NCBI RefSeq assembly: GCF_003014485.1
Contig: NZ_PYGA01000014.1
Span: 124,001 to 188,000 of the forward strand
DNA: 64,000 nt
Reading direction: 5' to 3'
DNA from: Murinocardiopsis flavida
GTDB taxonomy: Bacteria; Actinomycetota; Actinomycetes; Streptosporangiales; Streptosporangiaceae
Position numbers and translations under genes: made by a program. The notes under the pieces are model-generated. The model made no database searches. It was not told the DNA's origin and saw only the letters and a list, made by a program, of their open reading frames with translations. Shown piece after piece: positions 9,001 through 16,630 of the stretch. How positions within the stretch are numbered: position 1 is the first letter of the stretch; every line of letters starts with the position of its first letter.

Positions 9001-9481
9001 TGGGCAGCCCGCTGCCGAAGGTGAACGCGTGCGCGAAGTCCTTGTGCCAGTTGCAGATCTCGGTCGAATAGCAGGTGTTGGCGGCGCCGAACAGGCGGAT
9101 GAAGCGCTCGACCCAGTCGATGGAGTCCGACATCGGCGTCCCGCTGGGGGAGGTGACGGCGAAGGCGATGGACTCCGCCCCGCTCTCCTCCTTGAACGCG
9201 GCGAACCGGGCGGCGATGGTCCCCATCGCCTCCTCCCAGCCGATCTCCTCCCAGCCGGGGTCGCCGGAGCCCTTGGGGCGGGTGCGGCGCAGCGGGCGTG
9301 TCAGCCGGCGGGTGCTGTGCGCGATCTCGGGTGCCGCGCGGCCCTTGGGGCACAGGGCGGTGCCCGTGGGGTGCTCGGGGTCGGGGGCGACGCCCGTCAT
9401 CCGGCCGGACTCCACGGTGTACAGCGCGCCGCAGCGCGAGCGGCACAGTGTGCAGTATCCGCGTTTCGTCTCGGCTGGCAC
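6077..9481 (-). CDS. Molybdopterin oxidoreductase fused to FAD/NAD reductase and 2Fe-2S ferredoxin domains
   Basis: 1134 aa in four modules. Residues about 1-60 bind a 4Fe-4S cluster (C10, C13, C17, C44 by count). Residues about 60-800 are the MopB/bis-MGD catalytic and dinucleotide-binding domains; EICNWHKDFAH offers a cysteine that could ligate Mo. Residues about 810-1040 are a ferredoxin-reductase module with the FAD motif ARSYSLTG and a nicotinamide site ending FYLCGPGAMIREV. The last ~90 residues are a plant-type 2Fe-2S domain (SGCRVGQCESCAVRV...CLTC). The chain NAD(P)H-FAD-2Fe-2S-4Fe-4S-Mo is thus in one protein, cytoplasmic since no Tat signal is seen. The GTG start at 9481 follows GGAAGGG by 9 nt. 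It is the first gene of the operon divergent from the GntR gene. The substrate is unknown; assimilatory nitrate-type reduction or hydroxylation of an acid are both possible. Confidence 0.88.
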   Translation of the reverse strand: MPAETKRGYCTLCRSRCGALYTVESGRMTGVAPDPEHPTGTALCPKGRAAPEIAHSTRRLTRPLRRTRPKGSGDPGWEEIGWEEAMGTIAARFAAFKEESGAESIAFAVTSPSGTPMSDSIDWVERFIRLFGAANTCYSTEICNWHKDFAHAFTFGSGLPTADYANTDLAVLWGHNPAKTWLAQAVAVRNGRDKGARTAVVDPRRSTSARDAEHWLRVRPGSDAALALGTARHLIAGGHYDAAFVRSWTNGPLLVRDDNGALLTARDLDPGAPDAFVAWDSERGETRSYDTRAPAADPDGLALRGAYTVRTAEGTAVGVRPAFDHYAEACAPWTIERTARHTWIPEDELLAFAEEFAAARSVAYHSWTGVGQNGNATQTERAIATLYALKGCYDAPGGNLVLPKAPVNAVTALDQMDPAQRAKTLGLAERPLGPPATGWVTAHDLYTAMLDHAPYRVRALMGFGANLLVSQPDPERGRAALGALDFYVHCDLFLNPTAEQADIVLPVNSPWEHEALKTGFEISASAQELVQLRQRMVEPLGESRSDTEVVFDLACRLGMGDAFFGGDIDAAWDHVLAPTGLTVERLRRTPEGIRVPLRAEHRKYAAADGAGGVAGFATPSRRVELYSARLAAAGQPPVPDAGPAPSEAGPAPSGPGPSGRGPLPFLLTNAKNGYFCHSQHRAVSSLRRKHPEPTVDVAPELARQRGFAEGDMVEVATADGAFSMRAVLDPDLDPRVAVAEYGWWEAAPDLGLPGSDPVAGGTNFNAAVNGAPADPVSGSLHMRGVACDVRPGAAGHRGPRPRPFTVTAITGRGRDVVEVRLRPADGGPAAGHRPGQYIGVAVDGAEGTGEVARSYSLTGAPGGGDHAIAVRLLPGGALSTHVHSALDVGDTVAVTPPSGTFTIPADAPFPVVVIAAGVGFTPFLSQLAEAARHGGAGARITVHKGDRGGADVCFGPEAARLAAENPRVRLIRHFSGPGPGDRVGRDYDRAGRVSADAVAQADIDERARFYLCGPGAMIREVTDGLIARGVPRFEIFAERFAPPQRPAPTGDARHEVAFRASGTTLTWRPSDGPLLDLAQRNGVRLPSGCRVGQCESCAVRVLSGAVAHLTEPPDADDECLTCQAVPASDIVLDA

Positions 9482-9545
9482 GTGCGGGCGCCCTTCCGTG
9501 CGGCGGATTCGGACTGTCGAACCGGCATTGTCACTGGTAGTGATG

Positions 9546-9566
9546 GGTAAGCGATTACCGTTTACC
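9546..9566. promoter_or_regulatory. Probable GntR operator in divergent promoter region
   Basis: GGTAA at 9546-9550 and TTACC at 9555-9559 form an inverted repeat with a 4-nt spacer, and a second TTTACC follows at 9561-9566. Read on the minus strand this is GGTAAACGGTAA plus its mirror half. FCD-type GntR proteins bind short inverted repeats of this size. It lies between the molybdoenzyme start and the GntR start, so one protein could control both. Confidence 0.5.
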
Positions 9567-9637
9567 AATGCGGGCTAGTATGCGAAGCCCCGGACGAAGG
9601 TGTCAAGGGTCCGCATCGGACCGAGGAGGCGGCGCGC

Positions 9638-10312
9638 ATGCAACGCTTGCAGTCGGTGAGCCTGCGCGAGCAGGCCCTGGTGGTCGTCCGGCAGGCCATC
9701 GTGTCCGGCGAGATCGGGCCCGGCGCCATCTACTCGGCCTCCGCGCTCGCCACCCGGCTGGGCGTCTCCAACAGCCCCGTCCGCGAAGCCATGCTCACCC
9801 TGGTCAACCAGGGCATCATGGAACCGGTGCGCAACCGCGGCTTCCGCATCGTGCCCATCAGCGAGCACGACCTCGACGAGATCGGCGAGATGCGCCGCCT
9901 GCTGGAGATCCCCGCCACGGTCGCGCTGGTCGACCGGGCCGGCGACCCCGACATCGAGGCGCACCGCCCCGTCGCCGAGGAGATCTGCGCGGCCGCCCGC
10001 TCCGGCGACGTCCCCACCTTCCTCGAAGCCGACCGCCGCTTCCACCTCGGCCTGCTCGCCCTCGGCGGCAACACCCGCCTGGTCGAGACCGTCGCCCGGC
10101 TGCGCGACCAGACCCGCCTCTACGGTGTCGGCACCCTCGCGGAGCAAGGCACCCTGCAAGACACCGCGCCCGAGCACTTCGACATCCTCGACGCCCTGCT
10201 CGCCCGCGACGGCGACGCCGTCCGCACCGTCATGACGCGCCACCTCGACCACATCCGCGGCGAATGGGCCGGCGAACCGCCCGCCGAACCGTCTTTTCCG
10301 AGCGCACGCTGA
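9638..10312 (+). CDS. GntR-family regulator, FadR/FCD subfamily
   Basis: 224 aa. The N-terminal winged helix shows the GntR signature (IGPGAIYSASALATRLGVSN then SPVREAMLTLVNQGIME). The C-terminal FCD domain carries the metal/ligand residues D and H in FLEADRRFHLGL, H in PEHFDIL and H in TRHLDHI. ATG 9638 follows GAGGAGG. It is divergent from the molybdoenzyme/OCD/atoE operon and is its likely repressor; FCD regulators usually sense carboxylic acids, which fits an acid-catabolic operon with a fatty acid transporter. Confidence 0.9.
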   Translation: MQRLQSVSLREQALVVVRQAIVSGEIGPGAIYSASALATRLGVSNSPVREAMLTLVNQGIMEPVRNRGFRIVPISEHDLDEIGEMRRLLEIPATVALVDRAGDPDIEAHRPVAEEICAAARSGDVPTFLEADRRFHLGLLALGGNTRLVETVARLRDQTRLYGVGTLAEQGTLQDTAPEHFDILDALLARDGDAVRTVMTRHLDHIRGEWAGEPPAEPSFPSAR

Positions 10313-10390
10313 CACACCGAGGAGCGCGCCGGAAACGGCCCGCGACCGCGGTGGGAAAAGCCGCTCCGGCCTTGTCAAGAACCGGGACCG

Positions 10391-10414
10391 GGAATGAGTC
10401 CATGGGCTCATTCC
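10391..10414. promoter_or_regulatory. Inverted repeat before the secreted-protein gene
   Basis: GGAATGAG at 10391-10398 and CTCATTCC at 10407-10414 are perfect 8-bp arms around an 8-nt loop. It lies 31 bp before the downstream start codon and 79 bp after the GntR stop. It could be a terminator for the GntR gene or an operator or leader hairpin for the next gene; no U-run follows. Confidence 0.35.
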
Positions 10415-10445
10415 GACCCGGGATTCCGACTCATATCGTCACTCC

Positions 10446-12014
10446 ATGTTCCACGACGGTACGCCGCGTATTCCCCCATTGAACAACTACGGCAAAGGCG
10501 GACCCGGGTACAGGCGAAAACCGCGCGGCTCCGAATCCGGGGCCGGGGTCATCGAATACGCCTCGGCAATCGTGCTGGCCGCGGCGCTCCTCGCGTGCGT
10601 GACCGTGATCGCCGTCCCGCAAACAAGCGACGCGGTCGACGGCGCGCTCTGCCGGCTCCTCCAACTCGCCGGCGTGAAGGACTGCGGCAAGAAGGAACCC
10701 CCCGACTTCCGCCCCGACTACTGCGTCCGCAACGCCGAGAGCAAGCACCTCGGCGGCACCGTTGAAATCGCCGTGGTCATCCTCGGCCAGGACTACAAAC
10801 TCTCCAAGGAGACCCTGTCGGACGGCAGTATCGTCGCGACCTTCTCCCCGAAGAGCGAACTCGGCCTCATCACCGGCCTCGGCGGTGGGGTGCAGGCCGG
10901 TAAGAAGTCGGCCGGACAGATCCAGGCCAAGGTCGAGGCGATCGCGAAGGGGACCTATACCCCGGGGAAGTCCTATCTGTTCAAGAATGAGCAGGAATAC
11001 CAGCAGTTCGAGGACCAACTGAACCGCACCCTCCTCGACGACACCGCCAAGGACCTCAGCCCCGGCTACCGCGCCGCGCGCTGGCTGGGCGAGAAGACCG
11101 GCGTTTACGAACCCCCGAAGATGAAGGACCCGGAGATCACGAACTACGAGCTCGGGGTCTCCGAGCAGATCGACGGCTCGATCGGCGCCTGGTTGGGCAA
11201 GTCGACGTCCCAGGGGAGGCACGCGAAGGACAGGGGCGTCGAACACGACAAGTGGAAGATGAACCTCGGGGCCGACGGGAGCGTCAAGGTCAACCCGAAG
11301 GCGGACCTGGCGTTCTGGAACAACGAGAAGGGGAACAAGCGGACCGCCACCACCTTCTCCTGGAGCGGAACCGGATCGCTCGGCGGCGCCCTCGGCCCGA
11401 AGAGCGTCGGCGGCGAGGTGGGCTGGCAGGGCAGCACCCGCGTCATGCGCAACGAGGACGGCTCGATCGACTACATCCGCTACACCACCAACGCGAGCAA
11501 GACCGGGGCCGACGGCACCGGTGGCGAGATCGGCAAGGGCGGCACCAAGGACAACCCCAGTAATCGCGGGCGAGGGGGTGCCAGGGACGTCAACGGCGAG
11601 AGCGTCACCCAGTCGGTCCAGATCGATTTCGACACCCCCGAGGAGAAGGAGGCCGGTGAGGCGCTGCTCCGAAACCGCGGCCTGCTGCCGCCGACCAGCA
11701 CCATTCCGTCCCTCGTCAACCCGCTGATGGACGACAAGGACGGCGGCTGGATCAACGAGAAGCCGGCCGAGGACGCGCCCCCTTGGGAGCACGTGATGCA
11801 CGAAAAGGGAAAGGTGTGGCAGTACAAGGAGGACACCCACGCCGACGAGTACGGCGTCGGTGCCAAGGCCAAGCTCGGACTCTCGCTGGGGGCCGACGTC
11901 TCCTGGGGGGCCGACGAGCGCTACACGCGCAACGCCCAGATCCTGGGACCCCCCAACGAGGACGGCACCCGGAGCTTCATCGACTACCCCGACTGCGTCT
12001 ACAAGGGCGACTGA
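10446..12014 (+). CDS. Large secreted or surface protein with pilin-like N-terminus, function unknown
   Basis: 522 aa. Residues about 30-62 (SGAGVIEYASAIVLAAALLA plus a further hydrophobic stretch) look like the class III signal/N-terminal helix of Flp/TadE-like pilins: small residues, Glu-Tyr, then one hydrophobic helix. The rest is hydrophilic, Gly/Lys/Asp-rich and predicted extracellular. Two cysteines (ALCRLL, VKDC) follow the helix and one lies at the C-terminus (DYPDCVYKGD). Similar large IEYA proteins without known function occur in other actinomycetes. No Tad secretion genes are nearby. No strong ribosome-binding site precedes ATG 10446, so the start is not certain. Confidence 0.6.
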   Translation: MFHDGTPRIPPLNNYGKGGPGYRRKPRGSESGAGVIEYASAIVLAAALLACVTVIAVPQTSDAVDGALCRLLQLAGVKDCGKKEPPDFRPDYCVRNAESKHLGGTVEIAVVILGQDYKLSKETLSDGSIVATFSPKSELGLITGLGGGVQAGKKSAGQIQAKVEAIAKGTYTPGKSYLFKNEQEYQQFEDQLNRTLLDDTAKDLSPGYRAARWLGEKTGVYEPPKMKDPEITNYELGVSEQIDGSIGAWLGKSTSQGRHAKDRGVEHDKWKMNLGADGSVKVNPKADLAFWNNEKGNKRTATTFSWSGTGSLGGALGPKSVGGEVGWQGSTRVMRNEDGSIDYIRYTTNASKTGADGTGGEIGKGGTKDNPSNRGRGGARDVNGESVTQSVQIDFDTPEEKEAGEALLRNRGLLPPTSTIPSLVNPLMDDKDGGWINEKPAEDAPPWEHVMHEKGKVWQYKEDTHADEYGVGAKAKLGLSLGADVSWGADERYTRNAQILGPPNEDGTRSFIDYPDCVYKGD

Positions 12015-12077
12015 ACCGGACGACGGCCGCGCAGCGGTGATCCGAACAGCGCAGGCGACGCGGCAGGGCCGCGCCCG

Positions 12078-12109
12078 CGGCGGCCGGTACCGCGCGGTAC
12101 CGGCCGCCG
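12078..12109. terminator. Perfect 32-bp palindrome, probable terminator
   Basis: A perfect palindrome centred between 12093 and 12094, with the core GGTACCGC/GCGGTACC and GC-rich flanks. It lies 64 bp after the stop of the pilin-like protein. No U-run follows, which is usual for terminators in high-GC actinomycetes. Confidence 0.55.
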
Positions 12110-12278
12110 GGCAGGAAAGGCGGTCGGGGCACGGCGGCCCCGCACCGGTCCCGCCGCCGTCGGCGCGGGGCGGGCACCCGCGGAACCCCGCTCTACGAAG
12201 AACTTTCCCGCGGCGCGCCGAAACCCGTAACGTAAGTCACCCGACGACGGGGTCTCGCGGTCCCCTCAGGAGTGGTGC

Positions 12279-14450
12279 ATGGGCGACAACGAGATCCGCA
12301 ACGAACTCCACGGTGTGCGCAACGCGGTGCAGGCGGGCGGCGACGTCCAAAGCGTCACGTTCCACCAGGAGGCGCCGCGGCCGCCCGTCCCATCGGAGGT
12401 GCCGGCGCCCGCGCCGCACTGGTACGACCGCGAATCCGAGCAGCAATGGCTGCACCAGAACACCTCCGCCCCGGTCGGCGGCGCCCCCGCCACCCCCATA
12501 TGCCTGCTCGAAGGGGTGCGCGGCATCGGCAAGACCGCGCTCGCCCAGCGCTTCGCCGCCGCAGCGGGCGACAGGTTCGGCGACGGCCGGCTCTACGTCG
12601 ACTACGGCAGCCTCGACCCCGACGGTCCCGGCGGCCCCAACGAGGCACTCGCGCACCTGCTCGCCTCGCTCGGGGTCCACAAGGAGGACATGCCGGCCCG
12701 CCTGCACGACCGGGCCGCCCTGTTCCGCACGAGCACGTCGAACCGGCGGCTGCTCGTGGTGATCGAAGGCGCCACCCAGGCCGCCCAGGTGCGGGAACTG
12801 GTCCCGCAAGGGCCCGGGAGCGCGGTGGTCGCCGTCGGCAGCAGGGAACGCCTGGGCGAACTCGCCCTCGCCCACGCCGAATGGCTGACCCTGCGGCCGC
12901 TGGGCACCGGCGACGCCGCGGACCTGCTGGCGGGGCACAGCGGCGGCCGCCTGGCGGGCACCGCACCCGAGGACATCGCCCGGCTGGTCGCGGCATGCGG
13001 CGGACTCCCGCTCGCCCTGATCCTGGTGGCGGGGCGGATCAAGGCCGAACCGGCGGTCGACCTTGCGGCGCTCACCACCGAACTCGGCGACGAGCAGCGG
13101 CGGCTGAAGGCCATCTCCTTCACCGAGGACTACACCCTCGCGTCGGTGTTCGACCTCGCCTACGCCGGACTGTCCCCGGCCGCCGCATCGCTGTACCGGG
13201 CGCTCGGCCGCTGGCCCGGACGCGGATTCGACACCGACCTCGCCGCGGCCGCCTGCCGCGCGGACGCGCCGACGGTCGCCCCGCTGCTCGACGAACTGCG
13301 CCGCGCCGAACTCCTCACCACCACCGGCGACATCCACCGCTTCGCACACGACCTCATCCGGCTGCACGCCGCGGCGCTCAGCGAGCAGCACGACAGCGAA
13401 GCGCTGCGTGCGTCGTCCCTGCGCGACTGCCTGGACTCCTACCAGGCGCTGCTCGCCCACGCCGACCTCGCGGCGATGGGCGCGCGACTGCGCACCATCC
13501 CGGCCGAGGAGTACGCGGCGCGCCGCCCCGACCCCTTCGGCGGCGACCGCGCCACGGCGCTGGGGCGGCTCCGCGCCGAACGCGCCACCCTGCTCGCCGT
13601 CGTCCGGGCCGCCGACGCACGCGGCCTCGACGCCTACACCTCCAGCCTCGCGGAACTCGGCGGCGCCCTCTACCTCAACCAGCGCTACCTCGCCGACTGG
13701 GCGGAGACCGGCACACGAGGCGCCGACGCCGCCGCGCGCCTCGGCGACACCGCGCGCGAAGCGCGGCTGCGCAGCCTGACGGCACGCCCGCTCACCGACC
13801 TCGGCCGCACCGAGGAGGCCCGCGCGATGGTCGAGCGGGCGGTGGGGCTCGTGCGCGACGGGTCCGACCTGCTGCTCGCGGCGTCGGTCCACGAGTTCCA
13901 CGGCCGCTACCTCGACACCGTCGACCGGCGTGCGGCACTGGCGGCGTACGCGCGCAGTCTCGACCTCAACGAACGCTCCGGCGACCCCATGGCCGTCCGC
14001 GGCGCCGCGCTGAGCCGGTACTTCGCAGGACGCACCCTGCTGGGACTCGCCGCCGCCGAGCAGTCGGACGGTGAGGACGGGGACGGCGCTCCCGCGACCT
14101 TCGAGGACGCGGTCACCGAGCTGGCGGCGGCCGCCGCCGCGTTCGACACCCTGCCCGAGCCCGACCCGCGCATGGCGGCGCGGGCACGCGGCAGCCTCGG
14201 CGACGCCTACGCCGCGGCCGGGCGCCTCACCGACGCCGTCGCCGCCTTCACCGCCGCGGTCGGTGTGCTGCGGAAGCTGGACCAGCCCTACTACGAGGCC
14301 GAGAACCTGGCGAGCCTCGGCGCCGTCTACGCCCGCATCGGCGCGCCCGAACAGGCCCGTCAGCACGCGACCCGCGCTCGTGACCTGTTCACCGAGCTGG
14401 CCAGCCCGCGCGCCGCCGAGGCGGCACGGTTGATCGAGGACCTCGGCTAG
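12279..14450 (+). CDS. STAND NTPase (NB-ARC-like) with TPR-like C-terminus
   Basis: 723 aa. Residues about 4-28 (NEIRNELHGVRNAVQAGGDV) resemble the short VQAG-type N-terminal signature common on actinomycete STAND proteins. Walker A is GVRGIGKT at 79-86. The Walker B position reads RRLLVVIEGA, so the usual aspartate is replaced by glutamate. A GLPLAL motif near 248-253 and a winged-helix region follow, then helical repeats of TPR type from about 390 to the end. STAND proteins are signal-dependent switches in regulation, immunity or cell death; no effector domain is visible, so the N-terminal motif may recruit a partner. ATG 12279 follows AGGAG. It converges on an HTH/membrane-protein pair. 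Confidence 0.8.
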   Translation: MGDNEIRNELHGVRNAVQAGGDVQSVTFHQEAPRPPVPSEVPAPAPHWYDRESEQQWLHQNTSAPVGGAPATPICLLEGVRGIGKTALAQRFAAAAGDRFGDGRLYVDYGSLDPDGPGGPNEALAHLLASLGVHKEDMPARLHDRAALFRTSTSNRRLLVVIEGATQAAQVRELVPQGPGSAVVAVGSRERLGELALAHAEWLTLRPLGTGDAADLLAGHSGGRLAGTAPEDIARLVAACGGLPLALILVAGRIKAEPAVDLAALTTELGDEQRRLKAISFTEDYTLASVFDLAYAGLSPAAASLYRALGRWPGRGFDTDLAAAACRADAPTVAPLLDELRRAELLTTTGDIHRFAHDLIRLHAAALSEQHDSEALRASSLRDCLDSYQALLAHADLAAMGARLRTIPAEEYAARRPDPFGGDRATALGRLRAERATLLAVVRAADARGLDAYTSSLAELGGALYLNQRYLADWAETGTRGADAAARLGDTAREARLRSLTARPLTDLGRTEEARAMVERAVGLVRDGSDLLLAASVHEFHGRYLDTVDRRAALAAYARSLDLNERSGDPMAVRGAALSRYFAGRTLLGLAAAEQSDGEDGDGAPATFEDAVTELAAAAAAFDTLPEPDPRMAARARGSLGDAYAAAGRLTDAVAAFTAAVGVLRKLDQPYYEAENLASLGAVYARIGAPEQARQHATRARDLFTELASPRAAEAARLIEDLG

Positions 14451-14530
14451 GAGGGCCGCGGGTGAGCCTGCTTGGTGCCCTGGGCCAGGAGGGTCATAGC
14501 CGGGCTGTTCACGTCGGCCGTTGAAAGCCG

Positions 14531-14562
14531 CCACCCGGCTGCCGGTACCGGCAGCCGGGTGG
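14531..14562. terminator. Perfect 32-bp palindrome between convergent genes
   Basis: CCACCCGGCTGCCGGT is followed directly by its exact reverse complement. It lies between the STAND gene (ends 14450) and the leftward HTH gene (ends 14624), so it can serve as a bidirectional terminator. Confidence 0.65.
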
Positions 14563-14623
14563 ACAGTGGAGGGTGTCGGCGTTCGGATGTGGCGGCGGGC
14601 GCCGTCCCGGGTTTCGACGGCAC

Positions 14624-14965
14624 TCAGGGTGTGTCGAGGGCGCTGCGCAGCCCGGAGAGCCAGTCGAGGTGGCCGCGGATCGCGGTCCGGCCGACCCGGG
14701 TCAGCCGGAACCAGGTCCGTGGTCGGCGGCCCACCGAGCCTTTGCGCACCTCGACGTATCCGGCGTCCTCAAGAGCGCGGCTGTGTTTGGAGATCGCGGA
14801 GTCGCTCACACCCAGCATGTCGCGGGCCGTGGCGAAGTCGACCCACTCCGCTCCTTGCAGCAGGGCACATAGTGCCAGGCGGGGGCCGGTCTCGAAGATC
14901 GGGTCGCGCCCCGTGCCGTCGTCCGGTTGGGGCGTCAGGTCCTGGTCGGGCTCGTGACCGGTCAC
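14624..14965 (-). CDS. Winged-helix transcriptional regulator (HTH_34/PadR-like)
   Basis: 113 aa. The winged helix reads RLALCALLQGAEWVDFATAR, DMLGVSDSAISKHSRALEDAG, YVEVRKGSVGRRPRTWFRLT and ends soon after (IRGHLDWL). This short form is common in actinomycetes next to a small membrane protein. The GTG start overlaps the stop of the upstream gene as GTGA, so the two are translationally coupled. The pair is probably autoregulated through the palindrome at 15454-15469. Confidence 0.85.
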   Translation of the reverse strand: MTGHEPDQDLTPQPDDGTGRDPIFETGPRLALCALLQGAEWVDFATARDMLGVSDSAISKHSRALEDAGYVEVRKGSVGRRPRTWFRLTRVGRTAIRGHLDWLSGLRSALDTP

Positions 14966-15429
14966 AGCCTGACCCGGCCGGCTTCGATGTCTCGGCGCAT
15001 CGCCGAACGGGTCATGAACTGGGTGACGAAAATGGCGGCCGCCACGACCGGGAGCACCAGGAGCGCGGCCTCGCGCTGTCCGTACTCGACCAGCGCGAAG
15101 ATGCCGGCGAGGCCGGCCAGTGTGACCGCGAGGCTCACCAGCCGGATCGGCCGGGCGCCGGGGTAGGCGCTGATCCGCTTGGGGAGGTAGACCCCGGAGC
15201 GGCGGCGCCGAGCCCAGGAGTAGGCAGCCGAGGCGATACCGATCGCCGCGATCCCCCACGGCACGTACGAGCCGCCGACAGGGCTAAGCCAGGTCGACCA
15301 GATCGGGAGGCCGGCCAGGAACACCAGGACGGCACCGTAGAGCACCCAGTAGGTGACGGGGAACGGGGCGTGGGACGCGAGTCGGCTGCGTGCGTCGGCG
15401 ACTTGGTCGAGCTCAGGCTTGCCAGTCAT
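14962..15429 (-). CDS. Small integral membrane protein paired with HTH regulator
   Basis: 155 aa with about four transmembrane stretches: VTYWVLYGAVLVFLAGLPIW, YVPWGIAAIGIASAAY, LVSLAVTLAGLAGIFALV and AALLVLPVVAAAIFVTQF. Short polar termini and a basic loop (WARRRRSG) suggest an inner-membrane protein of the type found beside HTH_34 regulators. ATG 15429 follows GGGAGA by 7 nt, which is better than the two upstream in-frame starts. Function unknown; the partner regulator suggests a membrane or permeability role. Confidence 0.75.
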   Translation of the reverse strand: MTGKPELDQVADARSRLASHAPFPVTYWVLYGAVLVFLAGLPIWSTWLSPVGGSYVPWGIAAIGIASAAYSWARRRRSGVYLPKRISAYPGARPIRLVSLAVTLAGLAGIFALVEYGQREAALLVLPVVAAAIFVTQFMTRSAMRRDIEAGRVRL

Positions 15430-15453
15430 CAGTGGATCTCCCATTCGCATCTA

Positions 15454-15469
15454 CTTTCCGTATGGAAAG
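15454..15469. promoter_or_regulatory. Operator-like palindrome upstream of HTH/membrane pair
   Basis: CTTTCC at 15454-15459 and GGAAAG at 15464-15469 are perfect arms around GTAT. It lies 25 bp upstream of the first start codon of the leftward operon, in the promoter position, in a locally AT-rich strip. It is a likely autoregulatory site for the winged-helix protein. Confidence 0.5.
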
Positions 15470-15644
15470 CGTACTCGAATCAGGAAGTAATTGCCAAGCG
15501 CGATCCGATCTTGGTGCGCGGAGGGCGGCGCCGCACGATGAGACCGACCGCCCCTGCCGGATCCCGACCTCGTGACGGCCGACCCTCAGAAGACGTCAAC
15601 GACGAGCCGTTAGGGTGTGGAACCACCCTGGGCATGGAGTCGTC

Positions 15645-16085
15645 ATGAGTTTTGGTGCTGTCACCGCGCTGCTGGTCGGCATTGCGATGCTGATCTTCCC
15701 GGCATGGCTGGCCTGGAATTTGATCCGCCGCCAGCGGCGTCTGGCCACCTGGCCGCGGGCACAGGCGACCATCCGCCACGTATGGAAGACCACGCGTCAG
15801 TCCTCGGCCACCGGCACGAGCACCACCGAAAAGACCATGCATGCCCGCTACGAGTTCCGCGACAACCCCGGCCGCTACCACACCGGCGAGGTCGAGCACC
15901 TGGCGAAGCCGAAGGTCGGCGACGTGCTCGAGGTGATGTACGACCCCACCGACCCGAAGCTCAACGACACCGTCTCCGGCGGCTCCGTGGTCGGCCGAAT
16001 CATCAACTACGGCGCGATCTTCATCCTGCTCGGCGGGATGGGGATCTTCTTCATCGTCGCCTCCCTCGACCTCGTACACATGTGA
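15645..16085 (+). CDS. DUF3592 membrane protein
   Basis: 146 aa. Two membrane helices (FGAVTALLVGIAMLIFPAWL near the N-terminus; YGAIFILLGGMGIFFIVASL at the C-terminus) flank an extracytoplasmic beta-rich domain with ATIRHVW, ARYEFRD and VGDVLEVMYDPTDPKLN, the DUF3592 pattern. ATG 15645 follows GGAG. Role unknown. The next gene encodes a second protein of the same family; the two are probably a tandem duplication that has diverged. Confidence 0.8.
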   Translation: MSFGAVTALLVGIAMLIFPAWLAWNLIRRQRRLATWPRAQATIRHVWKTTRQSSATGTSTTEKTMHARYEFRDNPGRYHTGEVEHLAKPKVGDVLEVMYDPTDPKLNDTVSGGSVVGRIINYGAIFILLGGMGIFFIVASLDLVHM

Positions 16086-16216
16086 CCCTTGCTGGACAGG
16101 CACTCGCCTCTCTGAGATCACGTCCGCACGCGGTGGGCCGCCGGGAGGCTTAGGGTGTCCGGCAGCATCAGCACGATGCGCAGCCGGCTGGGGCGACCCT
16201 TGCGACCGGGAGAGGT

Positions 16217-16630
16217 ATGGACACCGACGACGCGTGGTTCTTCATCGGGCTCGGCATCGTCCTGCTGCCCTACTTCCCGTGCATCGTCATCATGCTGCTG
16301 CGCGCCCGTAGGCGACACCGCGACTGGACCCGCGCCGAGGGGACCGTCACATCGGTGAAGACACGGCGACAGAACAACGGCGAGACGGATACCACCGTCC
16401 GCTACCGCTTCGTCGACGCGTCGGGACAGCAACGCAGTGGCACCGAAACACCCTGGTTCCGAGCGCCTCGCCGCAAGAGCCGGATCGCGGTCATATACGA
16501 CCCCGGCAACCCCGAACGCAGCGAAGCCGCGTCAATGACCTGGCTGTACGTCCTGCTGCCCGTCACGGCGGTGCTCCTAGCCCTCGGGCTGTGGTCCATC
16601 GCGGCGGGCTATCTGGGGCTGACCGGCTGA
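16217..16630 (+). CDS. DUF3592 membrane protein, second copy
   Basis: 137 aa with the same plan as its upstream neighbour: N-terminal helix (FFIGLGIVLLPYFPCIVIML), a domain with AEGTVTSVKTRR, VRYRFVDASGQ and IAVIYDPGNPERSE, then a C-terminal helix (LYVLLPVTAVLLALGLW). ATG 16217 follows GGGAGAGG. Its last 54 bp overlap the 3' end of the leftward transferase gene, so the two are tightly convergent. Confidence 0.8.
   Translation: MDTDDAWFFIGLGIVLLPYFPCIVIMLLRARRRHRDWTRAEGTVTSVKTRRQNNGETDTTVRYRFVDASGQQRSGTETPWFRAPRRKSRIAVIYDPGNPERSEAASMTWLYVLLPVTAVLLALGLWSIAAGYLGLTG

Noticed and set aside
3633-9446. A single 1937-codon open frame on the minus strand across the molybdoenzyme, OCD and transporter genes
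   Set aside because: Only its last 482 codons (atoE) look like protein. The rest is an Arg/Pro/Gly-rich frame shifted from the real molybdoenzyme and OCD genes, an effect of high GC.
5354-9550. A 1398-codon open frame on the plus strand opposite the molybdoenzyme
   Set aside because: Composition-driven antisense frame rich in Gly, Arg and Val, with no motif; the minus-strand gene has complete cofactor sites.
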